DNA of 64,000 bases from Bacillus sp. JCM 19058. GTDB lineage: Bacteria; Bacillota; Bacilli; Bacillales_H; Bacillaceae_D. Numbering within the stretch: position 1 is the stretch's first letter; every line of letters begins with the position of its first letter. The stretch covers positions 57,064-121,063 of the forward strand of contig BAXO01000001.1 in assembly GCA_001310555.1 (NCBI GenBank). The letters run 5' to 3'. The notes under the pieces are model-generated. The model was not told the DNA's origin. It saw nothing but the letters and a program-made list of their open reading frames with translations, and made no database searches. Made by a program: the position numbers and the translations under genes. Of the stretch, positions 49,797 through 60,297 are shown one piece after another.

Positions 49797-51278
49797 TTAT
49801 TCAGGTGCACGTTCCGCGTAATCAGCAGCATACTCCTGGAAGGCAGCTTTCAAATCAGGTTGGTTTCTTAAAGACTCTACGTAGTCCTCAAACTGTTCCA
49901 TCGTCACGCTTCCAGTCACTGTCCGTGTAACCATACTTTGAAACTCGCTATCATAATTCGGCCAAACATCATTATATTTTTCCGAGGCTAACCAGCTGAA
50001 TGGGTTCACCTTCCCACGTTCGGCATACAAATTTGCTACTTCTTCTACCCTTCGTTCTCCTCTTTGCTTGCTCCCGGGTAATGGACTTTCCCCCACTCAT
50101 TAAAAGCTGGCGTTAACGGATTCAACTCACGTACATGGATTTGTTCCTCTCCTAGCTTGGTTAGCACGGGCTGTCCGTCGACCAGTTCATGGTGAACGCC
50201 TTCTTTGCCGAAGTATCCAAGGTGAGTGATCTCTTCACTTGCCGTTTTATCCAGATATTCTAATATTTTTGGAACCTTTTCTTCGGGAACATTGCTACTA
50301 ATATACTTTGCCCCTCTCGTGCCAATATCTAACGTTGCCGCATATCCATTAGGACCTTGTAACGGAGGAAGAACGATTAGCTCTCCATCTGGTTCACTTC
50401 TTTGGATATCGTTGTTCCAAGGAAAAACACGGTAAATACTGTATCCATACGATGCGGCCCGGCTAGTTGTCAGTAAATCAAATTTATTGCCATCGCTCAT
50501 GGCAGAATACTCTGTTGCCATCAGACCGTCTTCGTAAGCCTGGCGATACCAGCCGACCATTTCAGTGAACTGCGGCGTTAATATATCACGAATTAATCCG
50601 CCATCTTCGTCATATGTGGGCTCGCTAATGCCAAAGGCTCCCCATATTGCTCCCACCTAATGGGTCATTGAGCATTCCTATCACATCATCTTTCTCTTCT
50701 GTAATCGCCAACAATGCATCGTAAAATTCGTCTAGCGTTTCAGGGATCGCTAAATCTAGTTCATCTAACCAATCTTTCCTAATCATTAAGCCATGATCGA
50801 TATTGGCTCTCGAGCGAGGGACACCCATTATCTTTCCATCATAGTGAACATAATTCCATGCCCCCGGGGTCAGGTTGTCTCTGAGGTTAGGATACTGGGA
50901 AAAGTCCCCTAAAAAATCTGTCAAATCCCAAAATGCCCCTTGTTCAATTCCTTGCAGCAGCGTCGGCCTTCTGAAATTGCCTTGAACGATGATCTCCGGT
51001 ATATCGCCAGAAGCCATAACCAGATCGAATCGCTCATCGTAATCATCGACCAGCACCCAATTAATATCCAAAGAAACACCGGTCAATTGTTCTAATTCCG
51101 TATAAAACTCGTTCTCCATATCAGGTGCATCTGATAATAGATGGGTCATCATCGAAATTTCAACAGTATCCTCTACTTCATTGTCCGCACCTGTCTCGCC
51201 TGCCCCTCCTCCAGTTGAACAAGCCATTAACGATAAGGCGCAAATGAGCACGATTCCTTTTAGCTTCAATTCCCTCAC
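49797..51278 (-). CDS. Carbohydrate ABC solute-binding lipoprotein, LplA-like (frame-disrupted)
   Basis: About 493 residues. Signal peptide with lipobox LMAC at about residue 20, then an acidic linker and the family 1 binding fold: DERFDLVMASGDIPEIIVQG, GIEQGAFWDLTDFLGDF, MIRKDWLDELDLAIPETLDE and, after an indel near 50640, the C-lobe with VPEEKVPKILEYLDKTASEE. A second frame change near 50070 precedes NPFSWLASEKYNDVWPNYDS. The start is GTG at 51278 overlapping the stop of the GHL6 gene, or TTG at 51269 after GTGAGGG. Captures the oligosaccharide outside the membrane. Confidence 0.8.
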
Positions 51279-53312
51279 CCCTCTATTTTAATTGCTTCAT
51301 AACCATTCAACTCTGACACGTTTATCTCTAAGCCTTCTTTTTCCAAGCCGAATGCTTGGGCTTGACCAGTCGTTAAACTCGTGACTTGGCCGGGAAGGTG
51401 CGTAATATTTGGAATGCGAATGGTTACATTTTCAGCCTTTAACGGCGCATGATACGAGACGCCAGTGTGCCCCGAATGATTGACTAATTGCAGTAAAAAT
51501 GAACGGCCCATCCCCTCTTGCTTTGCCAGCGTCACTTGAATCAAAGGTGATATATCCCCTTTGATTGGAACTAAACGGGCTTCTTCCGTTAGCAGATACT
51601 GAATAAAATGAAAGGTATTTTCATAGCCATGCTCATAAAATAATTCTCCGGGGAGCCACGGGATATAAATGGAAGCTCCTTTTCCATAAGAGTGAATGGC
51701 ATAACCGGGTTCATTGTCATTGACATCGGTATAATAACAGCGTTCCGGTGGCCCGTATGGATGAGGTGGAATAAGCTTAAACTGTTTAATTACTGCTTTT
51801 TTATATTCTGCATACACATATAACCGCTCGAGATAAAACAAATCCGCTATGGAATCATCGTTATCGTTTGGACGTTTTATATACGCAGAACGCATTCCTT
51901 TCCTCGCCATTCGAATCCTTTCCACCCCTAAACAGGCTAATTGGGGGCTCGTTAATGGTTCATAAGACTCATTTCGAAACGCTGTTCTGCCAGAAGAAAT
52001 AATCAAGCCACCAGCTTCAACAAATTGGTCAAGTTTTTCGCATAGAATTGCTGGCAGCGCCTCATAGTCAGGAATTATGATAGTCTTATAGGAGCTTAAA
52101 CGGCTAGGCATTGCATCTACATGAATCGTGTCGAAAAGCAAATGGTGTTCGGTCAAAAGCCGAAACCACCCTCGAAACTCCTTAACATTTCCATCTGTCC
52201 CCTTCAATAACGCAACCTCTGCGATAGACGTCAGCCCTTTGAACTCGCTTTCATTTTCATAGTGAAAATGAAACATCTGTTTGACTGCTGCCTCGCCAGT
52301 TCGATCTTCATGTTGGTCGATTCTTCCGATGAGGTAATAGTCAAGCCCTCCACCATTTGCAAGGTTTTGCGCAAGCCGTAACGCTTGTTCGTTCTTTGAT
52401 ACGGCCACATAGCGGTAGGGAAAATCGATAAAGTCAACAGTTGCATTGCTTGAAACCATTTCAGGATAAGACTCTCTGACCCACTTTGTATGATCAGATG
52501 CGCTGTAGGACCAGAGAGGCAATGGCCTCGTAATCGACGTATTGGACTCCTGTCTTGCCATGCTTTTTTTGCGTAAAGTTATTTGCAATAAGCACGTCTG
52601 GCCGGAACGATTGAATGAAATCAAACATTTTTTTTATCGTATTCGGCAAGGGTTATTTTTTTTGAAATTGCAAATAGTTTCGATAGGCTTTCTCTTCGAG
52701 TGACTTCGTGATTGGCAGTTCACACCCGAACATTTCATAAAATTTTTTTCTTGCACTGGCTACAATGGCAAATCCCATAGTCTCTGTTGCTGTAATCCTT
52801 TACCTGGTAACCACCCATATTAAAAAATATCCCATCAAAACGAAACTCAGTTAGTGACTCCTTTATGATGGTCAGGGCATAGTTTTGTTGGTAATCGCCA
52901 TTGATACACGTATGGACATCGCCATTATAATCAACGACTTGTCCATTCTTTGTCCGATACGCCCACTCCGGATATTGTTCATAAATGGTGCGGCGTATTT
53001 TCGAAAAGTCGGTTCGAGCCAATACTTTTATCCCTGCCTCATGGCACCTAGAAATTAACGATTCTAGCGAGTCCCCGTGTAAATAAGGCTTTGGTAATGA
53101 TAAGGAATTTTTGTTTGGTAGCTTGAAATGATACCTGCGGCATTGAGAAGAACAACCGTAGCATTAAACGTTTTTAAATCATGTACAAACTGCCCGGCAT
53201 CAATATCTTCCATGTCTACCTCTCGTAAATTCGTTTGAATCATTCTCCAAGGCCAGTGCTTCCACCATCGGTTTTCCCCGCAGCTATGAACGATGTTTTC
53301 GATTGTCCTTTC
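51275..53312 (-). CDS. Putative glycoside hydrolase, GHL6-type, copy 2 (frame-disrupted)
   Basis: About 680 residues, paralogue of the gene at 45893: MIQTNLREVDMEDIDAGQF matches LIQTNLRETDMNLDVEELF, and RFDGIFFNMGGYQVKDYSN matches the copy 1 barrel motif, with a CHCSQC Cys cluster. The middle domain has TSIAEVALLKG, YKTIIIPDYEALPAIL and SIYIPWLPGELFYEHGY. The C-terminal part 51275-52624 is one long frame. Breaks occur near 53100, 52740 and 52640. The 5' end is odd: AAAGGAGG at about 53309-53315 has no ATG, GTG or TTG at the right distance in frame. Overlaps the glycerate kinase end as read. Confidence 0.65.
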
Positions 53313-54444
53313 CTCCTTTCATTGGATGCCTTTATCAATTTGGCTAGATTACGAACGCACTGATCGAGCAAATGCTCGGCATCACCGATACTGGCTTTCA
53401 GTGTTAGCGGACCATCCGAAATAGAGTGGCAACTAGTGAAATAGTTGCTAAATTCCTTTAACCGGCTATTAAAGCTTCCCGATACAAGAATGGGGTGAGC
53501 ACAAAACTGTTTTGCGGTCTCCGCCACAAACATTGGGACTTTTCCAAAGAAGGTTTGTTCATCACTGCACCCCTCCCCTGTAATGACCCAATCTGCCGTT
53601 TTGCATTTATCTGGTAACCAACAAGTTCACTGACAATCTCTGCACCTGACCTCATGCTTGCCTGCATCGATAGCAGGGCGAATCCCAGCCCTCCAGCCGC
53701 ACCTGCTCCGGGCAAATCTTTAAATGTTGCATTCTTTTTTTGTTCGATTAACAACGCGAATTTTTCTAACGACTGATCCAATGCTTCAATCTCCTCCTCC
53801 CTCACCCCCTTTTGAGGCCCAAATACTGCGGTGGCTCCATTCATACCACAAAGGGAGTTGACAACATCACAGGCGATAACGAGCTCAGATTGTCCAATCC
53901 GCGGATCTAAGCCTTCCAACATTAATTCAGCAACTTTTGACACCCCCTTTGCTGTGGGTTCTACCTGCTTTCCATGTTCATCCAAAAACATACCTCCAAG
54001 CGCCTGCAACATGCCTATCCCCCCATCATTTGTCGCGCTGCCTCCCAGCCCAAAAATAAATTTTCGGTAGCCCCTATCAAGCGCATGTAACATCACCTCT
54101 CCTATCCCAAATGAAGTAGCGTCTAATGGCGCCAGTTGATCTCTGGATATCTGATAAAGGCCAACAATTTGGGCAACTTCAATAGCTATTGTTTTCCCAT
54201 CTCCGAGAATTCCATAGTAAGCGACTATCGAATCGCCGAATGGTCCTTTCACTTGAACAGGCACTTTCTTCCCTTGTGTTGCAAATACGATACTGTCTAC
54301 AAATCCTTCTCCACCATCAGACATCGGGATTACGTCAACTTGAGCATTAGGTATTTCATCATGAAGGGCATGCTGTATGATTAAGCCTATGTTCTGGGAT
54401 GATAAACACCCTTTAAATGAATCAGTAGCTACAATTATCTTCAT
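53240..54444 (-). CDS. glxK: Glycerate kinase, GarK/GlxK family (frame-disrupted)
   Basis: About 376 residues plus a possible read-through tail. Starts MKIIVATDSFKGCLSSQNIG at ATG 54444 after AAGGAG. Conserved segments are VIPMSDGGEGFVDS, KFIFGLGGSATNDGGIGM, SELVIACDVVNSLCG and FGPQKGV, then, after an indel near 53600, ADWVITGEGCSDEQT and FNSRLKEFSNYFTSCHSISD. A frame consistent with the family's end would stop near 53316; the current frame runs on to 53240. Phosphorylates glycerate to 2-phosphoglycerate. Pairs metabolically with the reductase at 45030. Confidence 0.85.
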
Positions 54445-54571
54445 CTGATTCTCCTTATCTATTTAATTTCTTCTTCATTAAAACAAAATCAATTGTTAAT
54501 TTCATCGGAAAATACACTAAATTCAAACTATTTAGCTTCTTATTTTTGTGAAATTACACAACGTGCATAGA

Positions 54572-55736
54572 TTAAGGGGTTAGCCTCCTGCATATTAAAA
54601 TAAGCTGCAAAATAAAAGCTGCTCTTGACTTCTTTGGATTAAGGTTTGTTTCTGATGAAATTTTTTCCAACCGGTAAAGCAACGTATTGGGATGGATATA
54701 TAACGAGGCGGCCGTTTTTTTTAATATTGGAGTCTGCCTGAAAAAAAAGTAGTTAACGTATGCTCCAATTCTTTAGAGATCCATTGTTCCTTCACGTATT
54801 GCTTTAAAAAGGAATCTCTCACAAACTGTGGAACATGGTCGATTAAATAAAGGAGCCTCCACTCATCGATGTGGAAAATTCCCCGAGCCTCTCCCGTATC
54901 TTGGTTTATTTTTTTTGGCTATTCGCAAGCATTGCTTCGCTTGCATATAAGATTCCCGATACCCTGCCACTCCTGAATCGCTATCCCCGATCCCGATATG
55001 AAGGGATACGTTTAGCTTTTGACTCACCTCCAAGATTTTTTGGGCAAGCGTAAGATTTTTCGATTTAGTTGATTTTCCGAGAATGATCGCCTCTCTCTCA
55101 TGTTTGAACAACAGATACATCTTATTATCTAAATACTGTCCTATCTCGCTAACAAGCTGCTCTTTTTTTTCTATTAACTCTTTCTAAATAGAGCGATGAG
55201 TCGTTTTGCGAATTCGCTAAACCGTCCATGGAATGAATCTCTACAACTAATACCGAGCGCTTCTCTCCGTAATGAATCGATAACGACTTAGCAATTTCTT
55301 CAAGCCTTCTTTCTTCAAACGAATACATATCCGTCAAGTTGGCCAACCAGCCTTTAATGGCTTCCTCCTTGTATCTCGTTTGTTTTTCCAAATCGATTTG
55401 TTTAAGCAAAACCTCTACCGTTAGCTTCACTACTTTCGCTAAGTGATACACCGACTCTGGCGTACCTGTAATACCAACAACGCCAACAATTTCCCCATTT
55501 AAATCAATCGGCAAATTAACCCCCGCTTTTGTCCCAGAAATGGATGAATCATCGCGAACGATATACTCATCCTTTTGTTTCAGTACAATTTCTGCCCCTT
55601 GATGCTTTTGATTCATTCTTGAGTTATCTCCACTTGCAACGATAACCCCATGCTCATCCATCACATTGATGTTTCGTTCGACAAGCGGCAACAATTGGTC
55701 AATTAGCGGCTGTGCAAGTTCTCTCGTTAATCTCAA
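54572..55736 (-). CDS. CdaR-type sugar diacid regulator (frame-disrupted)
   Basis: About 388 residues. The likely start is TTG at 55736 (MRLTRELAQPLID), nine bases after AAGGAG. N-terminal diacid-recognition domain (INVMDEHGVIVASGDNSR, AGVNLPIDLNGEIVGVVG, ITGTPESVYHLAKVVKLTVE), central GGDEF-like PucR region (LHIGIGDSDSGVAGYRESYM) and a C-terminal HTH_30 (TAASLYIHPNTLLYRLEKIS). Indels near 55170, 54885 and 54735 in A/T runs. CdaR proteins activate glycerate, galactarate and glucarate genes. It is next to glycerate kinase, as in other bacteria, and may control the cluster down to 45030. Confidence 0.8.
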
Positions 55737-55924
55737 AAGTCTCATCTCCTTAAAAAATTTTTTTAATACCAAAGCACTGACTAATTCTACAGCACTTTTT
55801 TTTCTCGTTTTGCTACGTCTGCTGTCGAACCATTCAATGGAGACGTCTTTTTACATATTGAGAAAATTTGCAGACTGACAAGCCTTAACGGCGATCGCAA
55901 GGACTAGTTGCACGTATACCGATT

Positions 55925-56075
55925 CCTAAATGGACACGACGCCAGGAAGGGCTGTCCCAAAAGCCGTAAGAAACAAAAATCGACTTGAACAGTAGGTATT
56001 GTTCAAGTCGATTTTTATATTTATGTTTATTTGTAAGATGTTCAATTGTTGGAAGGTGGTGTTTCGCCGCCACCT
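55925..56075 (-). mobile_element. Probable IS end remnant (IS1182-like right end)
   Basis: GGGCTGTCCCAAAAGCC, a sequence often seen at the ends of IS elements in Bacillales, starts near 55949. It is followed by a hairpin AAAAATCGACTTGAAC/GTTCAAGTCGATTTTT (about 55976-56016) and a second one GGAAGGTGG/CCACCTTCC (about 56052-56079). The minus strand has an open scrap consistent with a transposase tail. No transposase catalytic part is present. Assignment to IS1182 is tentative. Confidence 0.4.
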
Positions 56076-56135
56076 TCCTCAGATTGTGTGCTCATGCTAC
56101 CCATTCAAGCTCAGCTTGCACCTTGTTATTGTTTT

Positions 56136-56603
56136 TTATAAAAAAAGAGTGATTACAAACCCCACCAAGTAGATAAACGAAGGTAAAAGTAACATTACTC
56201 TTATTTTATTGATTTTAACAGAGTGTTTATTTACTGATTTTTCCGTCATGTAATCTAAGGTGCTTAATACAATTCCAGATAAAATTATAAACACCGCATT
56301 GATTTCAATGACAAGAAGAAAATATATTAACAAAGAAAAAGCTATGTAAGTGACTATGGTGAGTAAAAGATATATTTTCTCGTTATATTTATTTTTAATG
56401 CTTTCTAAAACGGCCCCAGTAATCATTGAGATAACCATTATTACAGCACTAAAAGAAAAAGAGAAAATATTATAGAAGTCACTACCCGGGAGTATGAAAT
56501 ATATACCAAGCTCTAAAAAGAAAGCCCACATAGTTAGTAAATGGTAAGACCATAGCGTAATAGACCCTATAAATAAAGATAAAAGCACTCGATTCGTACT
56601 CAT
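56136..56603 (-). CDS. Five-helix membrane protein of unknown function
   Basis: Intact, about 155 residues from ATG 56603, which follows GGAG at nine bases. Five hydrophobic helices, including FFLELGIYFILPGSDFYNIF, SFSAVIMVISMITGAVLE, IYLLLTIVTYIAFSLLIYFL and LPSFIYLVGFVITLFL. No charged catalytic motif, no family I recognise. It lies between an IS remnant and the SOD gene and is noticeably AT-rich compared with its neighbours, which may mean separate acquisition. Confidence 0.6.
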   Translation of the reverse strand: MSTNRVLLSLFIGSITLWSYHLLTMWAFFLELGIYFILPGSDFYNIFSFSFSAVIMVISMITGAVLESIKNKYNEKIYLLLTIVTYIAFSLLIYFLLVIEINAVFIILSGIVLSTLDYMTEKSVNKHSVKINKIRVMLLLPSFIYLVGFVITLFL

Positions 56604-56831
56604 TCTTGACCAACTCCGCAAGTCAGATTTACGAATATATGTGTTCTGATAAACAAATCATACCAAAATATCTAATGAAAAAAACTTAATACTTTTTATT
56701 TTTCGTTCAAATTAAATGGGTATCCAAGGAATTGTACCAAGGCTATTATGGGTAAAAGAAATCAGCATCACTGTAAAAATAAGCATCGCTGGGACAGGGG
56801 CGAATGTAGACAATATGATAGGTGCTAGCAT

Positions 56832-56884
56832 CATAAAAAAAAGCACAAACGCTCCTTTGTCGGGACCCGTTCGTGCTTTTTTAC
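56832..56884. terminator. Intrinsic terminator of the SOD gene
   Basis: Stem AAAAAAGCACAAACG/CGTTCGTGCTTTTTT with one mismatch and A/T runs on both sides, starting a few bases after the SOD stop. The short hydrophobic frames on both strands at 56712-56901 run through this hairpin and are probably not genes. Confidence 0.75.
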
Positions 56885-56889
56885 GTTGG

Positions 56890-57551
56890 TTATTCGGCTG
56901 ACGCGACGACCCCGCAGGCAATCCGCTCGCCGGCATCTCCAGTCTTTCGTGTCGTCTCATCCGGTCCAGGCTCATCTTGTTCACTGGACTGGTAGCGTTC
57001 CGGGATATGAGCGAAATTGTCAGGATCAGCATGGATAACAACTGAGGTTTGACTACTGATCAGCTCTTCTGGAGTAAAGCTGTCCATTTGAACTCTCATA
57101 AAGACCGTTCCGTCCCCACTAGCATATAGCGGTGGCATGTCTGCAGTATGATGACCGTGCTGATGCTCATCAGGTGAGAAATGTCCTTCCGCCGAAGTGA
57201 AGGCTCCACCTTCCGCGTCTGGTTCACAAACGCCATTTTCATGAATATGAAAGCCGTGGAAGCCTTGCTCTAGCCCTTCAGCCTCAGCTTGAATAATAGA
57301 CTTTCCTGAGTCGCTTTCAAAAAAATTGAATGCTTCCGATCGTCTCATCGTCTACATTTTTCATTTCTGCAACAGCGACAGGCTCCTCCGTATCGACTCC
57401 TTCCCTTTCATCCGCTGCTTCCTCTACACCACTTGCTTCAGAACCATCTGTGTTCGGCTCTGAATCTTCTCCCGGGCCTTCCTGAGAACATGCTGTAATA
57501 AAAGCAATTAGTATGCCTAGCATGAACATTTCCATCAATTTTTTTACTCAT
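56890..57551 (-). CDS. Cu/Zn superoxide dismutase-like lipoprotein (frame-disrupted)
   Basis: About 220 residues, YojM/SodC-like. The likely start is ATG 57551, giving MSKK..LMEMFMLGILIAFITAC with lipobox ITAC; a run of seven A after the start breaks the frame. An acidic linker follows, then, after another indel near 57330 (run of A), the SOD barrel. Copper ligands lie in GFHGFHIHENG, EGHFSP and VVIHADPDN; zinc-loop His residues in DEHQHGHHTADMP; the C-terminal GDAGERIACGVV carries the conserved Arg. All metal ligands appear present, unlike inactive B. subtilis-type variants. Dismutates superoxide outside the membrane. Confidence 0.85.
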
Positions 57552-57712
57552 TTGATCCAGCTCCTATCAATATAAGTCTAGCTCTATTTATTATTACCAA
57601 TTTCATAGCCTTCTTAAACACCTTTTTTTCCAAAATTAGGTGTAATTGTTGAAAGATTGCTAGATTATGAGCTATAGTATAATGGTTTAACGCCGGTATC
57701 ACGGAGGGCAAA

Positions 57713-58703
57713 ATGAATAGCATAAAAAAAACTTTTCAAAAGTAAATTCCTATGGGCCGTTTTGATTTTAGCCCTATTTGTCTATGTAAATAACTCTTCA
57801 CTATTGACTGCAAGCCGAGAAGACGCCCCATTGCTACTCGCCCATCGCGGATTAGGACAAACGTTTTCAATGGATGAAATAACGAATGAAACTTGTACAG
57901 CGGAACGAATTTACCCACCGGAGCATCCTTACTTGGAAAACACGATTGCATCGATGGAGGCTGCAGCAAAGGCTGGCGCAGATATTATCGAATTCGATAT
58001 CCATCAAACGAAAGACGGGACATTTGCTGTTTTTCATGATTGGACCTTAGAATGCAGAACGGATGGTACGGGAGCGACGAGCGACTTAACACTTAAGCAA
58101 TTAAAGCAGCTTGATATCGGCTACGGCTACACGTCTGATAACGGTCAAACGTACCCGTTCCGCGAAAAGGGAGTCGGACTCATCCCCGCTTTGGACGAAG
58201 TGCTTACTCGTTTCCCTGAGCAGCCTTTCCTTATTCATATTAAAAGCAACGATCCGGCTGAAGGACAATTACTGGCTAAACATCTTGCCAGCATGCCTCA
58301 GACCCGCTTGGATCAACTAACCGTATACGGCGGTGACAGGCCGATCGCCTCATTAAAAGAAGAACTGCCGCAACTACGCGTGATGTCAAAGGAGACAATG
58401 AAAAGCTGCCTTCTGCCTTACATAGCTATCGGCTGGAGCGGCTACGTACCGGCTGCCTGTGAAGAAACGCAATTGCATCTCCCAGAAAAAATAGCGCCGT
58501 GGCTTTGGGGGTGGCCTGACAAATTTTTAAATAGGATGGAAAAAAGCGGAACGAGAACGATTGTTGTCGGCGGAAGTGGTGACTTTTCTCACGGCTTTGA
58601 CACGATAGAAGACTTAAAGCGTCTACCCGCGAATTATTCAGGCGGGATTTGGACCAATCGCATCGATGTTATTGCACCGGAACTCAGAAAAGGTCATAAT
58701 TGA
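57713..58703 (+). CDS. Glycerophosphodiester phosphodiesterase family protein (start frame-shifted)
   Basis: About 330 residues. ATG 57713 follows ACGGAGGG. Eight A after MNSIK break the frame, after which come the signal-anchor FLWAVLILALFVYVN and the GDPD barrel: PLLLAHRGLGQ (catalytic His-Arg), LENTIASMEAAAKAGADIIE, FDIHQTKDGTFAVFHDW (metal and second catalytic His) and a C-terminal DVIAPELRKG. Hydrolyses glycerophosphodiesters to an alcohol and glycerol phosphate outside the membrane. The long insert between HRG and ENT (FSMDEITNETCTAERIYPPE) marks a subgroup also found in other bacteria. Confidence 0.85.
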
Positions 58704-59314
58704 GGTCTAAACGAAAGAAATGGGGAAGCCTGTCATAAAGGCTGTTAAGCGATGAGTTTCTTTAGTAAGTAAGTAAGTGAGTAAATGAATTATTTAAAAA
58801 CTCTTTACCGCACCTATCAAGTCGAGAAAAATGAATTGACGCGAAAACAAATAAAAAATGGGATGTAAACCATTGTAAAAGAAATGTCAGAAAAAAATGC
58901 CAGTCTTTTTCTCTCCTTATGGGATAGATGAAGAACTAATCGATATTTTACGTTTCTTAGGATATGAATACATTGAGGAGTGATTTCATTGAAAGGAAGT
59001 GAAGTCAAGAATGTAACGAATCATTATCACTGTTATTTTTGTGAAATCGTTATAGCTGAGCGTGATATACGCTAAAATAGATTATTCAAAAACAAAAAAA
59101 CAAGAGAAGACAGTAAACAATATATAGAAAACCTACAAAAACAACTGTCATTGATTAAATCGCTTTCGACAAGAAAACCAGTACAATCAAGTGATGACGA
59201 ACTACTTCGAAATTGCTGAAAAACAGGATAAATAAAGAAATTGAATTAATAGGGGCGATAAATTGACTATGGCCCTAATTCTTCAGTAGATCAGATTGAA
59301 AACAGGTGACAGCT
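58704..59314 (+). pseudogene. Strip of small broken reading frames before the integrase
   Basis: The strip opens with a tetranucleotide repeat (AGTAAGTAAGTAAG near 58764). A plus-strand piece at about 58784-58983 reads MNYLKTLYRTYQVEKNELTR, then after frame changes EMSEKNASLF and DEELIDILRFLGYEYIEE, like a small helical accessory protein. The next piece (about 58989-59220) reads VTNHYHCYFCEIVIAERDIR and later QLSLIKSLSTRKPV. No start/stop pair is intact. These look like genuine remnants of a mobile element that included the integrase downstream. Confidence 0.4.
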
Positions 59315-59884
59315 ATGAAATTTGTTGAACCCATTCGAGATACTAAAAAAAATTGATAGCATGAAAAAAAATCCTTTTAGCTCAAAGCGATAGGAATTAT
59401 CTTTTATTTACGATTGGCATCAATGCCCCCTATCGAATATCTGATTTAGTTCGAATACAATTTAAACATGTTTTAGATGAAAAAAGTAAGGTACGGACTC
59501 ACCTTGTATTAAAAAGATAAAAACAGGCAAAGAAAATAAAGTAGCCCTTTCCAAAGGGGTAAAAAAAAGCCATATCGAATTATGCCGATACCTATTATTT
59601 AGGAAATCCTGAAGTCTATTTGTTTAAAAGTCGAAAGGGTGTAAACAACCCTATTTCGCGGGTTCAGGCATGGAACATCATCAATGATGCTGCTGAGGAA
59701 TTAGGCATTGATAGTATCGGTACGCATTCCCTCCGGAAAACGTTTGGCTACCACCAAATAAAAAGAGGGACAAACATTACTCTATTGATGAAAATGTTTA
59801 ACCATAGCTCGGAAGCTATTACCTCGATACATCGGCATTACTCAAGATGATATGGATGCTGCTGTTCAAGCATTAGACCTTTGA
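59315..59884 (+). pseudogene. Small tyrosine recombinase/integrase, frame-disrupted
   Basis: About 190 residues, a catalytic-domain-only phage-type integrase. Starts MKFVEPIRDTKK at 59315; then LLFTIGINAPYRISDLVRIQ (first catalytic Arg region, with GLRISD altered to PYRISD), KTGKENKVALSKGVKK, THSLRKTFGYH (His-x-x-Arg) and, after a last frame change near 59830, RYIGITQDDMDAAV with the nucleophilic Tyr. At least four frame changes. With the scraps before it, probably the remains of an integrated element. Confidence 0.65.
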
Positions 59885-60024
59885 AGAAATATCATCTAAA
59901 GACAGGAGTTTCTACAAAGTGTCAGAATAAGCAATGAATTTATTAAAATTAAAAAATAAATATAGGATAATAGGGCAATTTAATTTATAATCATTTAAAT
60001 TATAATCAAAAGTAGGAAGGAGGT

Positions 60025-60135
60025 GGGACCGTCAAGAATTTTGTGTAAATAAAAACCCAAATCTATGTACAATTGGACCACTTTCGTTATTTTCCTCGTT
60101 CAAACATGCTTGCTAACTCCGCTGTGAATTGTAAC
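60025..60135 (-). mobile_element. Solo end of an IS256-family element with transposase C-terminus
   Basis: Terminal inverted repeat-like GGGACCGTCAAGAATTTTG then TGTAAAT (60025-60050), typical of IS256-family ends. On the minus strand just inside it are the last codons of the transposase, QFTAELASMFERGK and stop (60087-60135). Homology ends abruptly at about 60135, so the rest of the element was deleted. Confidence 0.65.
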
Positions 60136-60297
60136 TAATCTGTTTCTGTTTAATTTCTCAATTTCACTTTCAAAAACATCCCATTGGGCATACGTTTTTA
60201 TTTGATGACCACTTCCATCAATTATAAATAGATAATTTATCCTTTTTTTCGGCAGATCCAAACTCATGATCACCAGAAACAGATACCGCTGTCGTTT

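Noticed and set aside
56712..57041. Hydrophobic frames on both strands next to the SOD gene
   Set aside because: They run through the terminator hairpin and into the SOD coding region; no convincing start.
310..58703. Programmed ribosomal frameshifting as the cause of the split genes
   Set aside because: The breaks are in dozens of unrelated genes, in both directions and at varied sites, without slippery heptamers plus pseudoknots.
58755..58790. Tetranucleotide repeat AGTAAGTAAGTAAG as a phase-variation tract
   Set aside because: It lies between genes, is short and imperfect, and is not within a promoter or reading frame I can support.
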